From Phycisphaerae bacterium (GTDB lineage Bacteria > Planctomycetota > Phycisphaerae > UBA1845), in contig JANQQK010000018.1 in NCBI GenBank assembly GCA_028289375.1, positions 1-49,573 on the forward strand: a stretch of DNA of 49,573 nucleotides, given 5' to 3'. Every line of letters begins with the position of its first letter. Positions within the stretch are counted from its first letter, which is position 1. Both the position numbers and the translations under genes were made by a program. The notes under the pieces are model-generated. The model was not told where the DNA came from and did not search any database. It was given only the letters and a program-made list of their open reading frames with translations. Positions 38,920-46,580 of this stretch are shown here, in pieces.

Positions 38920-39999
38920 CTACCGCGGTCCGGTGACCATGTCTTGAAACACCCCGAAGTCCATCAAGTCCACGTCGCCATCGCAGTCGAAATCGGCGGG
39001 GCCGCAGAATGAAGGAATTGCGACACGGAATCCGATGCTGCCGCCCTCGCTCGATGGGGAAGAGTTGACCCGGACCGACGATCGCAGGTTGACCTCGGCG
39101 CTGACCCACGAGCTGCCCCGGAGGACGCGAAAAGAACTGCCTCCCACCGTCTCATTCCACTCCCAGACGTTGCCGCCCTGATCAGCGGTCCCGTAGAAAC
39201 TGTCGCTGAGGGCGCCGGCCGAGCCAACCGTGGTCACGTTGCCGTTTTGCCCATTCCAGTCGGCGCCAGACCCCCAGTTCGCCACGTTCGCGCCAGGATT
39301 GCTGATGTCGCCGGTGGCGTTGGCGGTTGCGTTTGCAGGCACGCTGTTGCTCGCAGTCGGATAAAGCCAATAGTCATCCGAGTCTCCACCGTCGGCCGCC
39401 GGCTGGTGGTACGCCGCTTTGTACCACTCGTCTTCCGTGGGTATGAAGAACTGGGCATCCGGCGCCCGGGTCTCCGAAAGCCCGTCGCTGATGGCATACA
39501 CGCCGTCTTCGGTGGTGCTCGCATCTTGTGCCCCGCTTAGCTGACCGTTGTGCAGCCAGTTCACAAAACGCATGGCGTCGAAGAACGATACGTAGTTCAC
39601 CGGCTTGTTGCCCATGTCGGTCTTGACGGCGTATGTTAAGTTCGGAGATGAGCCGCTCTGCGTGATGCCGCCGCGTGGCTCGGTACCCATGCTCTCATTG
39701 TAGAGGTCGTACGTGTCGACAACGCCCGCGACGGCATTGAGGAACTCGGCATACTGGTCGTTGGTCACCTCGTACTTGGCGATCCGGTACACGCCTGTGA
39801 CGGACCCGATGCCCGGGATGTCCCCCGAATTCTCCGGATCCTCCGCGTTACATGGGTTGCCAACGATTACCCACTCAAAGGTCACCTGAGCAGTTGCAGG
39901 AGCAGCAAACGTCAACGTCAGCACAACCGCACACGCGATGCCAAGACCGTCTGACCCACGATGGCGCAATCCCCGAGCAGGGAGCCACTGCAATCGCAT
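38920..39999 (-). CDS. FGE/SUMF1-like exported protein with dockerin-like C-terminus
   Basis: A 359-aa exported protein. The signal peptide (about 1-38) ends PATAQ. Residues about 40-325 are a formylglycine-generating-enzyme/sulfatase-modifying-factor domain: YRIAKYEVTNDQYAEFLNAV, FVNWLHNG, QFFIPTEDEWYKAAYH, DQGGNVWEWNE and FRVLRGSSWVS, GSIGFRVA. The two catalytic Cys of true FGE are absent at the expected place (SSWVSAEVNLRSSVR). The last 25 residues (DFDCDGDVDLMDFGVFQDMV) are a single dockerin-like calcium loop, as in many planctomycete exported proteins. ATG 39999 is six bases after GGAGG. Role unknown. Confidence 0.87.
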   Translation of the reverse strand: MRLQWLPARGLRHRGSDGLGIACAVVLTLTFAAPATAQVTFEWVIVGNPCNAEDPENSGDIPGIGSVTGVYRIAKYEVTNDQYAEFLNAVAGVVDTYDLYNESMGTEPRGGITQSGSSPNLTYAVKTDMGNKPVNYVSFFDAMRFVNWLHNGQLSGAQDASTTEDGVYAISDGLSETRAPDAQFFIPTEDEWYKAAYHQPAADGGDSDDYWLYPTASNSVPANATANATGDISNPGANVANWGSGADWNGQNGNVTTVGSAGALSDSFYGTADQGGNVWEWNETVGGSSFRVLRGSSWVSAEVNLRSSVRVNSSPSSEGGSIGFRVAIPSFCGPADFDCDGDVDLMDFGVFQDMVTGPR

Positions 40000-40154
40000 A
40001 TCCACCCTCCGAATGCGACTAAAAGTCTGGGATACTGGAAAACGATCGCTCGATGGTAGTGAAAATCGCTAACGCGGGTCAACCGGTCGGCTGCTGGCCG
40101 ATGTCAGGCCGTGGACAGGTGCACGTTTTGGTGGACATGGCGACGTGTGCGCAC

Positions 40155-40187
40155 AAGAAAGCCCGCCTGGCGAGCTGCAAGGCGGGT
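40155..40187 (-). terminator. Intrinsic terminator of the tRNA-Leu gene
   Basis: CCCGCCT (40162-40168) pairs with AGGCGGG (40180-40186); on the minus strand a run CTTTCTTGTG follows. It lies 13 bp beyond the tRNA 3' end. Confidence 0.7.
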
Positions 40188-40199
40188 ATTATCGATCAC

Positions 40200-40283
40200 T
40201 GCCGGAGGGGGGACTTGAACCCCCACTCCCTTGCGGGAACGGGATTTTGAATCCCGCGCGTCTGCCAATTCCGCCACTCCGGC
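40200..40283 (-). tRNA. tRNA-Leu (anticodon CAA)
   Basis: The minus strand folds as a class II tRNA: acceptor GCCGGAG/CTCCGGC, D-loop with TTGGCAGA, anticodon stem CGGGA/TCCCG enclosing loop TTCAAAA (anticodon CAA, reading UUG), a long variable arm (CCCGCAAGGG) and T-arm GGGGG-TTCAAGT-CCCCC. The long variable arm and the anticodon fix leucine. The discriminator is A, and CCA is not encoded. Confidence 0.96.
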
Positions 40284-40401
40284 TGAGCTTGGGTGTCGAG
40301 GCCCATGAGGGTCCGACAGGCTGATACCATTCCGTCAGACGCGCCGGTTGTCAAGACGTGGACGCCGACACAAGGGCAAGACGTCGGGCTGGGCGCAAGA
40401 A

Positions 40402-40436
40402 AAGGCCCGCGTCGCGTGGATGGCGACGTGGGCCTT
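40402..40436 (-). terminator. Intrinsic terminator of the peroxidase gene
   Basis: AAGGCCCGCGTCGC (40402-40415) and GCGACGTGGGCCTT (40423-40436) form a 14-bp stem with one G:T pair; on the minus strand the run TTTTCTTG follows. It is 29 bp beyond the stop of the minus-strand peroxidase gene. Confidence 0.8.
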
Positions 40437-40465
40437 GTGACTCGCGGTGCGGTCGAGAGTTTCGC

Positions 40466-41806
40466 CTAATCGTCCATTGGCAGTCCGCTGGGGACGCTCT
40501 CCGGGCGATCCACCTCCGGCAGATTCGGGATGCTCGGCGAACTGAGCGATTCGAGGAACGCGACAAGGTCGGCCACCTCACCGTCGGACAGCTCGACGGG
40601 GGCAACGATCACCGGACTTACGGTGGCCACGATGTCGTCCATCTGCTCGGCGCGATAGAGCGGCTGAAGCTCCTCGATCAACAGGGACGGATCGTAGCTC
40701 ATGGCCGATCCGACGGGATCGAGCATGTGCCGGACGGCTGCCTCGAGCGTCGTGATGGCGCCGTTGTGCATCCATGGGCCGGTGTCGGCAACGTGGCGGA
40801 GCGATGGGGTCTTGAAGGTGAAGCGGTCGTTGACGTTTCCGGTTTCGCGTCCGCGACCAAAGTCCCACGTGCCGTCCTCGCCATCGCCCTTTCCGGGTCC
40901 GACGGCTGGAATGGCGACGTTGTGGAAGCGTTCGTCGGTCATCTCCGAGCCGGCGTGGCAGGTGGAGCAGCGTGCATCGCCGTAAAAGAGCAGTGCCCCG
41001 CGCTTGGCTGACGCACTGAGGGCGTCGTCGTCACCGCGGAGGTAGTCGTCGAAGGGCGCGTCGGTGAGCGTCCATCGATCGATTTCGAATGCGGCGATGG
41101 CGTTGGCTGCGTGGGCGAACGTGAGATCATCGGTTGCGATGTCGGGAAATGCCTCGGCGAAGAGGTCGACGTATTCGTCGATGGCGAGCACGCGGGCGAT
41201 CAGTGCGTTCCAGATGCCCACAAAGTCGCTGTTGTCGACATCGCCCACTTCGTTGTCTCCGGGTTCGCCACGCATTTCGTCACGCGAGGTCACGGGGAAC
41301 ATGGCCTGTGCGGCGAGAAGGTTCTCCAGTCCATCGAGCAGGTCTTCGCCAGCCGGTGTCACGAAGGTGCCGTCACCATTGTCGGCGACGCGTCCATCCC
41401 AGAACATCACGGTCAGGTCTGGGCGATTGAAAATTGGCGGTGCGTTACGCGGGATGAATATGACGTTGTCGTCATCATCCGTGGGACCGGCGCGGTCGGG
41501 GCCTCGACCGATTCCGCCCTGCCCGAACGAAAGCGACAACCCGTCGCCGGTGCCCTGCTCAGGCAGGTGGCAGGTTGAGCAGGAGATGTTCTGGTTGCCG
41601 CTGAGGATCTTGTCGAAGAACAACGCCTGACCAAGCGTCACTTTGGCTTGTTCGACGGTCGGATCTTCGGCGGCTTGGATGTTGTTTGTGGTCAGGATTT
41701 CACGCAGTTCGGTGTCGAGATCGTCATTGCCGGGTGGCAGGACGTTGACGCATCCGATAGCGCTAAGAAGTACGACACCGGCAATGATCGACGTGGCTCG
41801 CCTCAT
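40466..41806 (-). CDS. Diheme cytochrome c peroxidase / MauG-type lipoprotein
   Basis: A 446-aa lipoprotein: signal IIAGVVLLSAIGC, cleaved before Cys19. Two CSTCH heme c-binding motifs (about residues 74-78 and 279-283) and the arrangement ALFFDKILSGNQNISCSTCH, then FKTPSLRHVADTGPWMHNGA, identify the bacterial diheme peroxidase/MauG family. These reduce hydrogen peroxide or oxidise partner proteins in the periplasm. A long loop of about 40 residues after the first heme is acidic (GPTDDDDNV). GGAGGAG six bases before ATG 41806 sets the start. The gene is monocistronic, with its own terminator. Confidence 0.93.
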   Translation of the reverse strand: MRRATSIIAGVVLLSAIGCVNVLPPGNDDLDTELREILTTNNIQAAEDPTVEQAKVTLGQALFFDKILSGNQNISCSTCHLPEQGTGDGLSLSFGQGGIGRGPDRAGPTDDDDNVIFIPRNAPPIFNRPDLTVMFWDGRVADNGDGTFVTPAGEDLLDGLENLLAAQAMFPVTSRDEMRGEPGDNEVGDVDNSDFVGIWNALIARVLAIDEYVDLFAEAFPDIATDDLTFAHAANAIAAFEIDRWTLTDAPFDDYLRGDDDALSASAKRGALLFYGDARCSTCHAGSEMTDERFHNVAIPAVGPGKGDGEDGTWDFGRGRETGNVNDRFTFKTPSLRHVADTGPWMHNGAITTLEAAVRHMLDPVGSAMSYDPSLLIEELQPLYRAEQMDDIVATVSPVIVAPVELSDGEVADLVAFLESLSSPSIPNLPEVDRPESVPSGLPMDD

Positions 41807-42128
41807 CACAGTCTCCTCCATGTTTGACGATTGAACTGATTCTTTTGAACCCCAAGCAGGCATTCTAACACTGCATCGGCGGATGACCAGTGATGGGTGA
41901 AGAGGGGAATCTGGCTGTACGAAGGTACGAATTGGCCGTTTTGGTCTCGCTCTGACTGCCGGCGCTGGCGAGGGTGGCGTTGCTGACGTGACTCGCCACG
42001 GTCCAGATCGGTACAGGGTCCGAATAATATCGGGTATCCCAATCCTGGTGATCAAGCAGCCGGGGCATCTCGCCCATGAGCTTGCAAACATTGTGTGCGT
42101 GCGACTGCGACTGGGTCGGCATGCCTTC
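41807..42128. other. Intergenic region upstream of the peroxidase gene
   Basis: These 322 bp lie between the sigma-factor stop and the peroxidase start, both on the minus strand. Short open frames occur, but none has a ribosome site or recognisable motif. The peroxidase promoter should be here; I cannot point to it. Confidence 0.5.
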
Positions 42129-42773
42129 TTAGCTGCTCAGAAAACGCGACCAGCAACCCATGATCTCGGCCAATCGCTCGTGAGCGCGGGATCGCAGCAT
42201 GTACACCGCGCGAACGCTTCGGCCGAGCGCGTCGGCGATGAGTTGTGCGGCCATGCCTTCCAGGTCGTACAAGCGCACGACTGTGGCGTAGATTTCGGGA
42301 AGTTGTCTGATCGCTTCGTTGAGTCGGCCGGTGGCTTCGCTGCCCTCGGCGAATCGGTTTGGCGTTGCGCTGGTGGTGCAGACCATGTCGAGCAGGCAAG
42401 CTCCTGACGGGCCATGGTCCCACGTTCTGACGCGGCGGCGATCGCCGCCGCGTCGAACGGCGCGAAGCTTGCGGATGGCATCGAGCAGGTTGCGGCGTGC
42501 GCGCGTGACCATCCAGCCGGTGAATGCGTCAATGCCGCGATCGCCCAGATCATGCCACGAGAGAAACACATCCGTGTAGGTTTGCTGCATGATGTCATCC
42601 ATGGTGATCACGGACCGCCATTGCCTTGGGATGTTCCCGACGCGTCTGCGTACGGTCGGTCCGATCGCCTCAAGCACGACTGCGAGGGCGTTTTCGTCGC
42701 CTGCAACAGCGTCTTCCCATGCGGTTTCCAGACGTTGTTCCCGTTCGCTGATCATGGTTCGCGTGTGCATCAT
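42129..42773 (-). CDS. ECF-type RNA polymerase sigma factor
   Basis: A 214-aa protein of the sigma-70 extracytoplasmic-function class. Region 2 reads MDDIMQQTYTDVFLSWHDL and GWMVTRARRNLLDAIRKLRA (about 57-105), the core-binding and -10 recognition part. Region 4 is EIYATVVRLYDLEGMAAQLIADALGRS then VRAVYMLRSRAHERLAEIMG (about 160-205), the -35 helix-turn-helix. No anti-sigma factor is adjacent. The ATG at 42773 has AAGGG four to five bases upstream. It diverges from the fibre operon across a 168-bp intergenic region, which makes that operon a candidate target; this is inference. Confidence 0.88.
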   Translation of the reverse strand: MMHTRTMISEREQRLETAWEDAVAGDENALAVVLEAIGPTVRRRVGNIPRQWRSVITMDDIMQQTYTDVFLSWHDLGDRGIDAFTGWMVTRARRNLLDAIRKLRAVRRGGDRRRVRTWDHGPSGACLLDMVCTTSATPNRFAEGSEATGRLNEAIRQLPEIYATVVRLYDLEGMAAQLIADALGRSVRAVYMLRSRAHERLAEIMGCWSRFLSS

Positions 42774-42817
42774 GACACCCTTGATACGTGCGTCCCATGC
42801 AACATCTGCCCCGGCTC

Positions 42818-42828
42818 AAAAACTTTTT
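42818..42828. promoter_or_regulatory. AT-rich palindrome in the sigma/fibre divergent region
   Basis: AAAAACTTTTT is the only AT-rich block in the GC-rich 168 bp between the divergent sigma-factor and fibre-protein genes. It could be part of a promoter or an operator, but no -35/-10 pair is clear. Confidence 0.25.
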
Positions 42829-42941
42829 ATTTCGCGTGACAGACGTGGGCCGATTACGCACCTGCACGTGGGCGGATTCGATTCAGCGGCGATCAACGTG
42901 GTCGTCGCGACAAGTCGCGTGTCGTCAAGGAGTCGTGGATT

Positions 42942-45062
42942 ATGCAGTCAACGAGCAGGTTTGTGCCGGTCGGGTTGGTGTTGGCGATGTCAGGTTGGTG
43001 TTGCGGGGAGATTCTCGATCCGGTGTCGAGTGAAATGACGTTTCAGGCACGGCTGACCGATGGATTCGGTCAACCGATCGCGGATGGTCCGCATGAACTC
43101 GATTTCTTCATCTACAACGCCGCCGTCGGGGGGGCACCGCTCGCCAGCGTGCTCAACGTCAATGTCATCACGTCGAACGGCGTGACATCGGTTCGCCTCG
43201 GTTCGATCGACCCGGCCGTGTTCGATGGCTCGTCGCGGTGGATGGGCATGACCGTGGATGACAACGATGATGACCCATTCGGCGATGAGCTCACGCCGCG
43301 CATTCCGTTCGGTGCGGTGCCGCACGCGTACCGAGTCGATCGGGTTGAGAATGCAGAGTTGACCGATGACATTGAACTCGGTGATTCAGCCACGGCTGGT
43401 TCGATGAGTGTGTTTGCGGGCATCGGTGCGGCGGCCGCGACGTTTGACGGTGCTGATCGTGCTTTGCGCCTGTTCGATCAAGCCGGCATTGAACGCGTGA
43501 CAATTCTCGGTGATGACGGATTCACGCGCGTCGGATCGATGTCCATCGAAACGCCGGCTGGCACCGCCCCGCTCGCCGTTCAGCGCGAGAATACCGACAC
43601 CACCGATCTCTTGATCAACAATCAGGGTCGCGTCGCGATCGGTGAACCGGCGGGTACATTGGCCAAGCTGACGGTCAACTCCGCCGGCGAAGAGCCATTC
43701 CGCGTTCGCATTGATGGTGTGACTCAATTCTCCGTTGCGCCGGATGGCCAGGTGGGTGTGGGAACGAGTACGCCGGTCGCCCGATTGCAAGTCAATGGTG
43801 CGAGCACCGACGACATCATGGAAGTGCGTCGATTCGGGACAACCGCGCCGTCGTTCCGCATCAAGGACAGTGGCGAAGTGATCGTCGGTGATGAAGAGGG
43901 ATCGTCCGCGCAGTTGACCGTCAACGGTGTTGAAGGCGCCGATCCGATGCGTGTCCGTACCGATGGTGTGACGACGCTGATGGTGGCCCGCGATGGGCAG
44001 GTTGGTGTCGGTACCAGCGTGCCGTCCGCCAAACTGCAGGTCAACGGAACCAGTGGCGAAGATGTGCTTGAAGTGCGTCCGTTTGGCACAACCAGACCGT
44101 CACTGCGTGTGACTGAAGCGGGCGACGTCCTCGTCGGTGCAGAGTCGGGCGTGTCGGCGAAGCTCACCGTCAACGCCGACAGCGAAGATGCCTTCCGCGT
44201 TCGCACCGATGGGACGACACGGTTCATGGTGGGACAGGATGGCCAGGTTGGCGTCGGGACCAGCACGCCCACGGCCCGCTTCCAGATCAACGGTGCCGTC
44301 GGCGAGATTCCGTTCGAGGTCCGACCTGCGGGAACGAACGATCCATCGTTGCGCGTTGGCAGCGGCGGCAATCTGATCGTGGGTGAGATCACCGGCGCGT
44401 CGGCCCAACTGACAGTCAATGCACATGGTGGTGACGATGCCATGCGGATTCGCACGGATCAAACGACCCGAATTCTGGTTGACGAAAACGGCAACATGGG
44501 CATTGGCACGACAAACCCGAGCAGCCGTCTGCACATCGTCGGGCCGGACAACAACGGTGTGACCGGACCACTGCGGATCACGTCGGGCAGCCAGAACATC
44601 ATCATCGACGGAAACGAAATCGACGCCGTCGACACGGGCCTTTTCCTCAACAACAACTCGAATCAGGATATCATTCTCGCCCAGTTCGGCGGATCGGTCG
44701 GCATCGGCACGAACGACATTCCAGCCGACACGCTGCTCGCGATCGACGGCAAGGTGATGTGCGAGGAGGTCGAGGTTCAGTTATCACAGGATTGGCCTGA
44801 CTATGTGTTCGCGGAGGACTATCCGCTGCTGTCCATCGAAGATCTGGAGCAGCAGATCGCCCGCAACAAACACCTGCCGGGCATTCCACCGGCAGCCGAT
44901 GTTCAATCCAGCGGCGTCAAGCTTGGCGAGATGCAAGTGAAGACGATCGAAAAGGTCGAGGAACTGACGCTGTACGTGATTCAGCTCAACAATCGGCTTA
45001 AGCGGCTTGAACAGGAGAACAGCGTGCTGCGTTCGCAGGTCGCAGGTGGAACGGATCAATAA
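42942..45062 (+). CDS. Exported tail-fibre-like repeat protein
   Basis: A 706-aa protein with a probable signal peptide (residues 1-23, GLVLAMSGWCCGE). After a beta-rich N-terminal domain (MTFQARLTDGFGQPIADGPH) come about four tandem repeats of roughly 82-84 residues (about 250-530), each with DGQVGVGTSxPxARLQVNG and a PSLRVxxxGxVxVGxExG segment. The GVGT-P-A-L-V-G motif is shared with phage tail fibres and bacterial surface fibres. The C-terminal 110 residues (WPDYVFAEDYPLLSIEDLEQ, HLPGIPPAADVQSSGVKLGEM) resemble the end domain of Bacteroidetes-type fibre proteins and finish in a coiled coil (EELTLYVIQLNNRLKRLEQEN) that likely trimerises. It starts a three-gene operon. A surface adhesin is the best guess. 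Confidence 0.8.
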   Translation: MQSTSRFVPVGLVLAMSGWCCGEILDPVSSEMTFQARLTDGFGQPIADGPHELDFFIYNAAVGGAPLASVLNVNVITSNGVTSVRLGSIDPAVFDGSSRWMGMTVDDNDDDPFGDELTPRIPFGAVPHAYRVDRVENAELTDDIELGDSATAGSMSVFAGIGAAAATFDGADRALRLFDQAGIERVTILGDDGFTRVGSMSIETPAGTAPLAVQRENTDTTDLLINNQGRVAIGEPAGTLAKLTVNSAGEEPFRVRIDGVTQFSVAPDGQVGVGTSTPVARLQVNGASTDDIMEVRRFGTTAPSFRIKDSGEVIVGDEEGSSAQLTVNGVEGADPMRVRTDGVTTLMVARDGQVGVGTSVPSAKLQVNGTSGEDVLEVRPFGTTRPSLRVTEAGDVLVGAESGVSAKLTVNADSEDAFRVRTDGTTRFMVGQDGQVGVGTSTPTARFQINGAVGEIPFEVRPAGTNDPSLRVGSGGNLIVGEITGASAQLTVNAHGGDDAMRIRTDQTTRILVDENGNMGIGTTNPSSRLHIVGPDNNGVTGPLRITSGSQNIIIDGNEIDAVDTGLFLNNNSNQDIILAQFGGSVGIGTNDIPADTLLAIDGKVMCEEVEVQLSQDWPDYVFAEDYPLLSIEDLEQQIARNKHLPGIPPAADVQSSGVKLGEMQVKTIEKVEELTLYVIQLNNRLKRLEQENSVLRSQVAGGTDQ
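43690..44520 (+). repeat. In-gene tandem repeats of about 246-252 bp
   Basis: Similar segments start near 43743, 43993, 44239 and 44485, giving periods of about 250, 246 and 246 bp (82-84 codons). Each contains GGNCAGGTNGGNGTNGGNACNAGN or a variant of it. The fourth copy is the most diverged. Confidence 0.65.
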
Positions 45063-45072
45063 GGAGCACGAC

Positions 45073-46080
45073 ATGCACAAGATGACGAGACTATCAATCA
45101 GTGCGTGCGTCTTACTCTCTGTCGGTGGATTTGCGGCTGTCACACTTGCTTGCGGTGGACCTGAGTCAGCCGGCGGTGGACCCGAGGCAGCGGGCGGTGT
45201 CACGGTTCGCGGAACGATTTCGCGCAACTTTTATCGCTCGCCCTACCAAAGCCCGGAGATGGTCACCTGCACAAACGACTACCTGACCCACGGTGCGTCC
45301 ATTTCCTCACAACTCGGCCGCATCGATCTCGTGGGGTTGGATTCAAGCGACCCGGTGCTCGTCGCGATGGCTGGTGGGGAGATCATCGGCCTGAACGACA
45401 ACCGCAGCGAATGTGGGTGCGACCTCGCGTACGGATCGTGCACAAACGCCATCACGATCCGGCATGCAAACGGCGAAACGACGCAGTATCTGCACATCCA
45501 GCAAAACAGCGCTACCGTGGAATTCGGATTGGCCATCGGCGACATGGTCACACCCGGTCAGCCAGTCGCCCGTGAGGGCAAGGTGGGACTGAGTTGTGGG
45601 AACGATGGACCGGCGACCGCCGGAAGTTGTGTGACGGTCGTCCCGGCCGGTGCCGGCGACTGTGGCGATCACGTCCACATCACTGTGCGTCGTGAGGATA
45701 CCGCCGAAATCGTCAACCCGATGATCTGCAACATCGAAGGCAACTTGTTCGTCGATGGCGAGGACCACGTCGCCACGTTCTGCAGCACGGTTGGTTGCAA
45801 CAGCACCGAGACGGTCGACAGCCTGACACTCGATGCCCTTGGCGAAGCCCGTGTCGTGCAGGCATCGGACACGGTGACTGCGATGGATGACGTATTCGTC
45901 GACAGTCAGGGTGCCCTGGTGCTGCATGCTGGCGAGAATGTCCGCATGCTGCCGGGCTTCCACTGCGACCGTGGCGGTTACTGCCGCGCCGAAATCGGAT
46001 TGTGCAACACGACGACCCCGCTGGCGTTCGGCGGCGGCAATTCGGTTGCAGCAGCGAGTGAAGCGGAGGTGATGCCATGA
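45073..46080 (+). CDS. M23/LytM-like exported protein
   Basis: A 335-aa exported protein with a signal peptide or lipobox-like end (VTLACGG). AAGGAG fixes the ATG at 45073. Residues about 60-210 look like the LytM/M23 metallopeptidase fold: THGASISS near 72 (first His), a Gly-rich strand with LVAMAGGEIIG, ITIRHANGETTQYLHIQ near 130-142 (second His) and GDHVHITV near 199 (HxH). These would bind zinc if intact, though the usual HxxxD order is stretched, so activity is uncertain. Residues about 245-335 are a beta domain ending HAGENVRMLPGFHCDRGGYC, a pattern seen in surface-protein C-terminal modules. It lies 10 bp after the fibre gene. Confidence 0.72.
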   Translation: MHKMTRLSISACVLLSVGGFAAVTLACGGPESAGGGPEAAGGVTVRGTISRNFYRSPYQSPEMVTCTNDYLTHGASISSQLGRIDLVGLDSSDPVLVAMAGGEIIGLNDNRSECGCDLAYGSCTNAITIRHANGETTQYLHIQQNSATVEFGLAIGDMVTPGQPVAREGKVGLSCGNDGPATAGSCVTVVPAGAGDCGDHVHITVRREDTAEIVNPMICNIEGNLFVDGEDHVATFCSTVGCNSTETVDSLTLDALGEARVVQASDTVTAMDDVFVDSQGALVLHAGENVRMLPGFHCDRGGYCRAEIGLCNTTTPLAFGGGNSVAAASEAEVMP

Positions 46081-46562
46081 TGTCAAAACGGTACCTGACG
46101 ACATTGCTGTTGATCGGTGGATCGCTCGCACTCCTGGGTGTGAACTCTTCCGCCACTTTCGGATCGTCGCCCAGTCTCATCGGCGGAGACGGGGAAGTGG
46201 GCTGTGCGACATTCCCGGCAGCGGGCGAACGACTCGACAACCGCGCCTTCGTGACGATCGGCGAACCACTGGTCGGAGTGACGCAGTCTGCGGACGTTGT
46301 CGCGTCGCTAAGCAGCATCTACTGCTTCGAGGCTGAGCCCACAGCGTCGCTGTGCAACTTCACGTGCGGTGATCTCAACGGCGATGCCGAGCTGAGCCTG
46401 CTCGACTTCGGCATCTTCCAGATGTGTTTCGATGCGTCGCCTCAAGGAGACTGCGTTTGTGCCGACTTGAACGGCGACAAATTCATCGATCTGACCGACT
46501 TCGCATTGTTCACCGCCTCGCACACAAAGGAAACAATGAACCTCGTGCCCAACTGTCCGTAG
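46077..46562 (+). CDS. Exported dockerin-type protein
   Basis: A 161-aa protein overlapping the M23-like gene by 4 nt (ATGA). The signal peptide (YLTTLLLIGGSLALLGVN) is clear. The C-terminus carries two dockerin type I repeats: GDLNGDAELSLLDFGIFQMC (about 97-116) and ADLNGDKFIDLTDFALFTAS (about 129-148), each a calcium loop plus helix with a Cys near it. In planctomycetes such tails are thought to anchor or organise surface proteins; true cellulosome function is not implied. The N-terminal 90 residues are unassigned. It ends 18 bp from the end of the opposing giant gene. Confidence 0.82.
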   Translation: MMSKRYLTTLLLIGGSLALLGVNSSATFGSSPSLIGGDGEVGCATFPAAGERLDNRAFVTIGEPLVGVTQSADVVASLSSIYCFEAEPTASLCNFTCGDLNGDAELSLLDFGIFQMCFDASPQGDCVCADLNGDKFIDLTDFALFTASHTKETMNLVPNCP

Positions 46563-46580
46563 CCAATCCGACGAATGCTA

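Noticed and set aside
41865..42122. An 85-codon frame in the gap between the sigma factor and the peroxidase
   Set aside because: No ribosome site, no hydrophobic or family pattern; chance open frame.
43690..44520. CRISPR-like array
   Set aside because: The repeats are in frame, about 250 bp long and encode a protein module; there are no short repeats with unique spacers and no cas genes.
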